This document shows, piece by piece, positions 57,937 to 64,000 of a DNA stretch of 64,000 bases (position 1 is the stretch's first letter; each line of letters opens with the position of its first letter). Origin of the DNA: a virus. Made by a program: the position numbers and the translations under genes. The notes below the pieces were generated by a model. The model ran no database searches. It had not been told where the DNA came from and was given only the letters and a program-made list of their open reading frames with translations. The stretch covers positions 1 to 64,000 of IMG/VR virus record IMGVR_UViG_3300043399_000371; one strand, written 5' to 3'.

Positions 57937-59871
57937 TTAGAATCTACCAACAACTTCTTCAAATGCAACACCAGTTCTAACGGCAACAAAATTCAACTGA
58001 ATGAAGTTGATAGAACGTGCTGGTTTGATGTAGATATCCCCAACGAACTCATTTCGATCAATAACTTCTGGAGTGTTATTTGTTTCATCACAAACCACAC
58101 GGAAGTCATAGATACCACGACGACCTTGTACATCACGTAGATATGGCTCAACTAACGCAACAAATTGGGCGCGTGTAAATTGATCATTGAATTCGAATAA
58201 GGTAGAACGTGCTGCTCTTGCAATTGTTTTCTCAAGAACGATAAACAATCTACGAACATTGATTCTATCAAATGCTGATGGACGAGATAGAAGAGTCTTA
58301 TCGCCATACAACATTGTTCCTTCTCCGGGGAAGGTTACAACAGGATTTATCCCTTTTAAGTATAGGTCATCTCGTTCAGCTTTACTTGCGTTCCATGCAA
58401 GTTTGATGACATTCTTAATGATTCCTCTGTTTAGACCAGCAGGAGAGAACCAAGGGTCACGATCATTATCTGTTCTTGCAGCTAGACCAGCAATGTCACC
58501 GTTTAATGGAACCCATCTGTAAGTGTCATTGTACTTGTCATACTGATATTTCCAAGTTGAATCCATTACTGCATATGAAGTGCTTGTCAATGAATTTCTT
58601 GTTGTTAGTACATCATTCAATTCTTGTCCATAGTTATCAACAACATCGTTCTTTGCTGGTGAAACGAAAACGATACAATCTTTTCGTGATTCGACCATTG
58701 CGATAATTGATGTGCAAACTGTTGCATTTGCTGGACCTGACATTACTAGTGAGATATCAACACTTTCTGGATTTGCAAACTTATCGTATGCTTGGATTAG
58801 TTCGCCATTAGTTACGGAACTTGCTGAGGTTCCACCTGATAGTGTGTAGTAAAGGTTGTAAGAACCATCTTCTGCAAATGTTCTGTTGGCACCCTCTTGA
58901 CCCCAATTTGTTTCAATTGATGGGTGTACTAGATGCCATAGGTAGCTTGATCTGTTATTAATTACTTCTTTGTAGTAATTTGTAGATCCATCAGAATTCT
59001 TAGCATCAGAGGCTTTTGATACGAAACCAAACTTCTCGATGATTGTCTCTTTTGTTCCTGTGATTAGACCTAAACGATCATATACAACAATATGCATTTC
59101 ATCGCTTGAACCATTTCTTGAAGAAACGTAATCTGAAGTTGCTGGAACATCTGAGAAATCGTTGTAATATTTCCAACGTCTTACGATTGATGAGTTTGCT
59201 GGTACTGTTGCGCTAAATCCTTCTGCGACAGTAATGACGTTACCAGATCCATTAACTGCTGTAACAGAAACGAAATCTGTTCCAACTTCACCTGAAGCTG
59301 AATTTGCTAGAGCGATTAGATCGCCAACTTTAATGTAGCTTGAGACATTTCCAGCAGCAGTTATTGAAGTATTACCTTCTGCTGTTGATGTTGCTACAAT
59401 AGCGTTTGCAGTTGCAGTTGCTACGTTCATCGACCAAGCATTTGCATTTGGGCAGATTGAGATACCAAGTGTGTTACCAAATGAACCAGCATATTTAGCA
59501 GCAAATTCACCATAAACTTCTAGTGATGAACTGTTGTTTGAGAAATACTGTTCGTATTGATCTGTGTTCTTAATAAGAACTGCTGTGTTTGTTGTTGCAT
59601 TTTTAAGTGCGTTGTTTGCTGCACGAACAACTCTTACATTGTTTGAGTAAGCCAAGAAGTTTGCTACAGTAAACCAATTCTCATATGTGTTTGCTGTTGG
59701 CTCACCGAAAACTTCTACTAGCTTATTCTCGTTCGAAATAGTAACGATTTCATCGACTGGACCCCAATCAAAATTTCCAGCAAAAGCACCGATAGAAGTT
59801 GAAAGCGAAGGAATAATAGTTGTCAGATCTGTTTCTGAAACATTTATCCCCGGTGATAGTTGAAATGCCAT
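57937..59871 (-). CDS. gp18: Tail sheath protein (gp18)
   Basis: 644 aa (T4: 659). Starts AFQLSPGINVSETDLTTIIP and ends RSINFIQLNFVAVRTGVAFEE, both diagnostic, with PWFSPAGLNRG in the C-domain. Contractile sheath subunit; therefore a myovirus morphology. Late promoter CTAAATA at 59913-59907. Confidence 0.97.
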   Translation of the reverse strand: MAFQLSPGINVSETDLTTIIPSLSTSIGAFAGNFDWGPVDEIVTISNENKLVEVFGEPTANTYENWFTVANFLAYSNNVRVVRAANNALKNATTNTAVLIKNTDQYEQYFSNNSSSLEVYGEFAAKYAGSFGNTLGISICPNANAWSMNVATATANAIVATSTAEGNTSITAAGNVSSYIKVGDLIALANSASGEVGTDFVSVTAVNGSGNVITVAEGFSATVPANSSIVRRWKYYNDFSDVPATSDYVSSRNGSSDEMHIVVYDRLGLITGTKETIIEKFGFVSKASDAKNSDGSTNYYKEVINNRSSYLWHLVHPSIETNWGQEGANRTFAEDGSYNLYYTLSGGTSASSVTNGELIQAYDKFANPESVDISLVMSGPANATVCTSIIAMVESRKDCIVFVSPAKNDVVDNYGQELNDVLTTRNSLTSTSYAVMDSTWKYQYDKYNDTYRWVPLNGDIAGLAARTDNDRDPWFSPAGLNRGIIKNVIKLAWNASKAERDDLYLKGINPVVTFPGEGTMLYGDKTLLSRPSAFDRINVRRLFIVLEKTIARAARSTLFEFNDQFTRAQFVALVEPYLRDVQGRRGIYDFRVVCDETNNTPEVIDRNEFVGDIYIKPARSINFIQLNFVAVRTGVAFEEVVGRF

Positions 59872-59906
59872 GATTTCTCCTTATTATTAGGTATATTCTT
59901 ATTTTA

Positions 59907-59913
59907 TATTTAG
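59907..59913 (-). promoter_or_regulatory. Late promoter CTAAATA before gp18
   Basis: CTAAATA followed by TAAAAT lies 36 bases before the sheath start. One of three CTAAATA-type boxes in the window. Confidence 0.5.
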
Positions 59914-59932
59914 TATTTTGGGTTTTTGTGAA

Positions 59933-61534
59933 TTACTTCCAATAATCGAAACCATCAAAATGTATTTCTTCTTGCATTCCGTCATCAATGAAACCAACAG
60001 GAGAAATGTTTTCTTCAATCAATAAATTTTGCTCTTCCAACATAACTTTTCTGATGTCTATGTTAGTGGAGTCTTTGAAATAAGACTGTGCTGTCAACCA
60101 AGAAAAAAGAACCAGACCCATCACAAGGTCATCATTATTACCTTCTTCTGCTGCATAAGAATCCCTGATCCTAACAAAAGTGTTCAACTCTGCAATAGTA
60201 TCAAAATCTTTTATCAACAATTTATCGTTCTCAATTAATGTTTTCAAGTTTGCACAACCAATCTTTTTTACAGATTTTGTTGTTTTTACACCAATACTGA
60301 TATTTCGTTTGAAACCAGATGAAATGGTTTGACCTTTAATATGGTGTTGTTCTAATTTATAGATGTTGTCATACTCTAGATCATAGTGTAAAATATCAAC
60401 AACTTGCTGCCCAATATTATTTGTCTCAACAAGAACAAATGCCTCATTGTATTTCATGGCAACATTGAATATTATGGTTGGGAAAAATAGAAGTGGGAGA
60501 TTGTTACTTCTATATTTTGCAACCTGTTTATATGGTATCTGTGTGACATCAATAACATTAATTGTTGAGTAGTCTGCCCCAACACCCTCTGAACAGTCTA
60601 CAGTACAGATATACAAATGCCCCTTGATTGGTTGTTCGTATATGTCGAGATTATCCGCAGAATATTCTGGGTTATTAAATGCCAATGACCTAAGTTTTGC
60701 ACCAGACACAAGAGTTGCAGATGAACCAATGAATTCGCCTTCAATCTCCTGTCTCCAAGATTCTTCTCCGTTATTTCGAATGAATTCTTGTTTCCACTTT
60801 TCATCTCTACCGGGAACCATATCCCAACGAATTTCATATGGCACATAAGTAGATCTTTTCTCAATAGCATCCATCCACATTTTGTAAAATAGATTCAATC
60901 CATTTGGTGTGGAAATGATTACTACTTTGGAGGTTTGACCTGATGAAATTACTGGATATGTTGACTGGAAGAATTCGTATGCTATACTGTTTTGAACGAA
61001 TGCGAACTCGTCAAGGATTACACAGTTGAATGTTCCGCCTCGGACACCTGATGCTGATGTGGCATAAGCATAAATCTTGGATTTGTTTTCAAGTTCTATG
61101 TTACCACGGTTCCATTGAATGATACCTTGTTGTAACCACTTTGGAAGACCTTCATAAGAATATTTTATACGATCAAGAATCTCTCTTGCTAGTGAACCTT
61201 TGTTTGCAAGAATAGCTATCGAATAGTTTTCTTGAAATAGTACGCACCAAAGAGCATATGCTGCTGTGGTAGTTGTTTTACCAACCTGTCTTGAAAGTTT
61301 AGCAATAGAGAATCTATTGTTGTGAATTACATCAATCAATTCTTCCTGAAAAGGCCACATCTCAAAAGGAACAAGACCTTTATCTACGTTTACGATCTTG
61401 ATGTAATTCTTGATGAAGTAGATAGGATCATTCATGCACTTTATCAGTTCATGTGTCTGTTCCTCGGTGTAGACTACTTCTTCTCCGACCCTTTTTAAAT
61501 TTTGATTACCTAAGTATCCTTTATCGTCACTCAT
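59933..61534 (-). CDS. gp17: Terminase large subunit (gp17)
   Basis: 533 aa. ATPase Walker A SRQVGKTTT (81-89), Walker B CVILDEF (171-177), coupling motif IISTPNG, and RNase H-like nuclease acidic residues at CTVDCSEGVGADYS, VLVETNN and NNDDLVMG. T4 gp17 is 610 aa. Packages DNA by headful mechanism with gp16. No intron or insertion seen, though this gene is a common target for mobile elements. Confidence 0.97.
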   Translation of the reverse strand: MSDDKGYLGNQNLKRVGEEVVYTEEQTHELIKCMNDPIYFIKNYIKIVNVDKGLVPFEMWPFQEELIDVIHNNRFSIAKLSRQVGKTTTTAAYALWCVLFQENYSIAILANKGSLAREILDRIKYSYEGLPKWLQQGIIQWNRGNIELENKSKIYAYATSASGVRGGTFNCVILDEFAFVQNSIAYEFFQSTYPVISSGQTSKVVIISTPNGLNLFYKMWMDAIEKRSTYVPYEIRWDMVPGRDEKWKQEFIRNNGEESWRQEIEGEFIGSSATLVSGAKLRSLAFNNPEYSADNLDIYEQPIKGHLYICTVDCSEGVGADYSTINVIDVTQIPYKQVAKYRSNNLPLLFFPTIIFNVAMKYNEAFVLVETNNIGQQVVDILHYDLEYDNIYKLEQHHIKGQTISSGFKRNISIGVKTTKSVKKIGCANLKTLIENDKLLIKDFDTIAELNTFVRIRDSYAAEEGNNDDLVMGLVLFSWLTAQSYFKDSTNIDIRKVMLEEQNLLIEENISPVGFIDDGMQEEIHFDGFDYWK

Positions 61535-61971
61535 TATTTCTTACTAAAGCTTCTCAACATCCAACCATGTTTTTCGTGGGCATCAATTCTTCCTGTTAGA
61601 AAATCTTGTAGACCAAACTTTTCATATTTCTCTGCTAACTTTGATGCAAGAATTAGTGTTTCTAATACTTTTTTATTATCTTCGGTCAATCTTTTAATCA
61701 TAGACATTGCATCTGGAACATTTGTTTCATCTTCAATGTCTGTAAGTTCACCGAAACGCTTAAATGATCCGGGTGCATATGTATCTAGTGTTCTAATTTC
61801 TTCGGCAATAAGATCAACTGAAGCATGAAGTTCTTCATACAATCCTTTAAAGAATGCATGATATTCTGTGAAATTTGGTCCTTCAACATTCCAATGATAG
61901 TTATGTGATTTTAGATAAAGAGCAAACGTATCTGCCAGTACCTTTTTCATTAATTCTTGTAAGGTTTCCAT
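61534..61971 (-). CDS. Dps/ferritin-like protein
   Basis: 145 aa. Dps-type helix bundle: SHNYHWNVEGPNFTEYHAFF then DLIAEEIRTLD. By alignment to E. coli Dps the ferroxidase residues H26, H38, D53 and E57 and the tryptophan W27 are present, but the position of D67 is a lysine (K42), so iron oxidation may be altered. Such a protein could protect phage DNA from iron/peroxide damage. It is embedded between gp16 and gp17, sharing one base with each. Confidence 0.85.
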   Translation of the reverse strand: METLQELMKKVLADTFALYLKSHNYHWNVEGPNFTEYHAFFKGLYEELHASVDLIAEEIRTLDTYAPGSFKRFGELTDIEDETNVPDAMSMIKRLTEDNKKVLETLILASKLAEKYEKFGLQDFLTGRIDAHEKHGWMLRSFSKK

Positions 61972-62408
61972 TATACATCTTCCTTATTTTGTTGTTTTAT
62001 TAATTTAATTAATTCTGCTGTAGATCCTGTAAATACAACTGCTTTATCAACATTTATATTTTGCTGCTTTCCATAATCTTTAGGTGATAGTTCTTTCTTT
62101 CTTTTTTGTATCTCCAAAAGATCTTTATTCATTTCAGCGACACTCTTCATCAAACCAGCAATAACCTCATATGCTCTTGCTGTTTCCGCTTCTTTTGCCA
62201 AAATCAATAATTGGTCCAAGGCAGTATTACCCTTTTCTATAAGAGATTTTAAGTTTGTTCTAGCATATTCAGTATCTGCATCAACAACAGTATTGTGTTG
62301 TGGTTCCTCATCAACTTCTTGGTTGGTGGCGACTATGTTGGTTTGTGGAGTCTCATTTATTGGTTGGATGTCCAATATTGTAGAAAGGTTTTCATTAATA
62401 TTTTTCAT
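61971..62408 (-). CDS. gp16: Terminase small subunit (gp16)
   Basis: 145 aa (T4: 164). DTEYARTNLKSLIEKGNTALD and ARAYEVIAGLMKSVAEMNKDL are typical of gp16 helical core. The N-terminal 45 residues are polar. Regulates gp17 and DNA start. Lies between gp15 and the Dps-like gene. Confidence 0.9.
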   Translation of the reverse strand: MKNINENLSTILDIQPINETPQTNIVATNQEVDEEPQHNTVVDADTEYARTNLKSLIEKGNTALDQLLILAKEAETARAYEVIAGLMKSVAEMNKDLLEIQKRKKELSPKDYGKQQNINVDKAVVFTGSTAELIKLIKQQNKEDV

Positions 62409-62411
62409 ATT

Positions 62412-63191
62412 TTATGTGAAATGATATGTTATGGTTTCAGTAAATCCAAAGTCATCATCCGGATTCGCATCTATTGGATCAGGTGTTGTTGTTATGGTTA
62501 CAACTGGTTGATCTGTCTGAACATTCATAGTTTCTATATTTGAAGTATGAATGTTTGTATTTGCTTTTCGAATAATATTGTTCGAACCATTCTTAGTTGG
62601 GGGCCAGATATATCCTTTGGCAGTAAATGAAAGATCCCAGACTATTAATCGCGTTCCTTCTGCTGTTGCACCTTCATAGTCAGTTGTTGTTTCTACCGAA
62701 TTTAGTATGATCGGTATATCATACTTATGATCCATCTCTGGTATAAAATCAACAGTTGGTGTAAAATCTGGAGTGAAGAATGGTAATATTTGTTCTAATA
62801 TTTGTGCGCCATCTTCGGTGTTTCTAACAAACACCGAAAGACCAAATTCAAAGTTATATGGAATTGGAACGTACTGAATATTTGTTATGCCACTATTAGT
62901 TGCATAATTCATCAAAGTTGTTATTTGTTTTCTTGTGGCATCATATGCCATACTCTTCAATTGAAAAGATATTCTTGGTACATAAATGGAAATAGATTTA
63001 GTCAAATTCGGATCTGACTGAATCCTATTAATGTACTTTTCCTTAGGACCATATATTAATGGAACTTTTACTCTTTCTTTTTCTGTACCATCTTTTGTGA
63101 ATCGTATTAACTGAATATCATTAAACAATGTTCCAAATGTTACAACAACCTTTCTGATCGATCTGTGATAAAAATGAGGATTTCCTAACAT
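62412..63191 (-). CDS. gp15: Tail sheath stabiliser and completion protein (gp15)
   Basis: 259 aa (T4: 272). GNPHFYHRSIRKVVVTFGTLF, IYVPRISFQLKSMAYDATRK and FTPDFTPTVDFIPEM match the T4 family. Caps the sheath and connects the tail to the neck. C-terminal 50 residues are asparagine/threonine-rich and variable. Touches gp14 by one base. Confidence 0.94.
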   Translation of the reverse strand: MLGNPHFYHRSIRKVVVTFGTLFNDIQLIRFTKDGTEKERVKVPLIYGPKEKYINRIQSDPNLTKSISIYVPRISFQLKSMAYDATRKQITTLMNYATNSGITNIQYVPIPYNFEFGLSVFVRNTEDGAQILEQILPFFTPDFTPTVDFIPEMDHKYDIPIILNSVETTTDYEGATAEGTRLIVWDLSFTAKGYIWPPTKNGSNNIIRKANTNIHTSNIETMNVQTDQPVVTITTTPDPIDANPDDDFGFTETITYHFT

Positions 63192-64000
63192 TATGCTTCT
63201 CCAAATGGATTCTTCTCAGTCCAATCTAAAATCAAATCAGATTCTGTTTCTATTCTATTGTTGTCGATAATATCTTCGAATGCGTTATCCATTATTACAG
63301 TATCGGAAGAGAATGTCACATTAGCAACAGCGCCGGAATTTCTGCCGATTATGGTTCCTGTTTGGAATTCCCCGATAGTTCTATACACATCAACATGGGA
63401 ACTTGGTGAGAAGTCATAAACAACTGCTTCTGCTGTTCTTGTTTCATAGGTGTTTCCTTGATAAACAGTTTCGTCATTCAAGAATCTACCTGAAACATTG
63501 TCTAATGATATCCTTGTTCTTGGATATTCGTCTCTTATTTGCTCGTCTATTTCTAGTATCCCTGTCTGTATAATTTCGTTTGAGAATACGAATTGTTTAA
63601 GTTTCAATGCATAAACATAAACATTCCCGCCTCTACCTCTACCTAAGGTGTAGAACATCGCTTGATTGTTTTCATGCTCAACGAATGTTATTTCGAAAAA
63701 GTTTTGTACTAGGGGAACATATATTAGATCCCCTTCGTTTGGTCTAATTTGTGGAATGGTGAAAGCAAATCTTCTTCGTGATACTAATAAAGTTATTTCG
63801 TCACGAATTTCAAGACCAAATTTAGAAATGAAGTCGCCCTCACCTTCCATACCAGTAACATCTTCCAAATACATCTCTATTGGATATGCATTTACATATT
63901 GTTTTAATGGATCTTCACCATAAAGCAGATCAACAGAATCTCTTGTTGATCGTGGCATATAAAACACATCCATCCCGTGTATCTTAAGGGATTCTATCAC
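63191..64000 (-). CDS. gp14: Neck protein (gp14), cut by window end
   Basis: At least 269 aa, continuing past 64000. DVFYMPRSTRDSVDLLYGED, GDFISKFGLEIRDEITLLVSRRRF and EGDLIYVPLVQNFFEITFVE are diagnostic of gp14, which seals the head with gp13. The true start should lie beyond the window, probably only a few residues upstream. Confidence 0.93.
   Translation of the reverse strand: MIESLKIHGMDVFYMPRSTRDSVDLLYGEDPLKQYVNAYPIEMYLEDVTGMEGEGDFISKFGLEIRDEITLLVSRRRFAFTIPQIRPNEGDLIYVPLVQNFFEITFVEHENNQAMFYTLGRGRGGNVYVYALKLKQFVFSNEIIQTGILEIDEQIRDEYPRTRISLDNVSGRFLNDETVYQGNTYETRTAEAVVYDFSPSSHVDVYRTIGEFQTGTIIGRNSGAVANVTFSSDTVIMDNAFEDIIDNNRIETESDLILDWTEKNPFGEA

Overview
This window is a piece of a large, AT-rich (about one third GC by eye) T4-like tailed phage genome, read mostly on the minus strand. 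The evidence is the near-complete T4 core: replisome (gp43 polymerase, gp44/gp62 clamp loader, gp45 clamp, gp41 helicase, gp61 primase), recombination proteins (UvsX, UvsY, UvsW, gp46/gp47), RegA, late sigma factor gp55, and the head/tail block gp14-gp15-gp16-gp17-gp18-gp19-gp20-gp21-gp22-gp23. Accessory genes typical of marine and freshwater relatives (CobS-like and CobT-like proteins, Hsp20, ThyX, MazG-like, peptide deformylase, a Dps-like protein) place it among the environmental 'far-T4' phages rather than the coliphages. No photosynthesis genes are present here, so the host cannot be named.

Layout. 1-6.5 kb: small genes, a GIY-YIG endonuclease and a nucleotide cluster (nrdA, thioredoxin, nrdB, thyX) ending in the primase. 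6.5-10.8 kb: a Nudix protein, a compact lysis cassette (two-component spanin, GH19 endolysin, holin) and virion-associated small genes. 10.8-18.3 kb: an accessory block with a HicA-like protein, a DUF5710-type protein, a P-loop kinase-like protein, and on the plus strand an ADP-ribosyltransferase-like protein with a helical-repeat tail and a protein-kinase-like protein. Several start with short peptides resembling the T4 capsid-targeting sequence that the gp21 protease cleaves, so they may be packaged and injected. 18.3-25.4 kb: a glycan cassette of nine genes. 25.4-38.7 kb: DNA replication and nucleotide metabolism, including a candidate riboswitch or attenuator before hsp20 and a possible -1 frameshift gene. 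38.7-49 kb: a small DNA-binding protein, the CobS/CobT-like pair, deformylase, gp46/47, gp55, UvsW and UvsY. 49-64 kb: the capsid and tail operons with two more GIY-YIG genes.

Control. Two promoter classes are visible. Sigma70-like promoters (TTGACA with a TATAAT-like box) precede nucleotide and replication genes, and nearly all overlap perfect inverted repeats. T4-type late promoters (TATAAATA, CATAAATA or CTAAATA) precede structural and accessory virion genes, fitting the presence of gp55 and gp45. Clear intrinsic terminators follow the major capsid gene, the tail tube gene, the Nudix gene, the HTH gene and the convergent operons at 18.34 kb.
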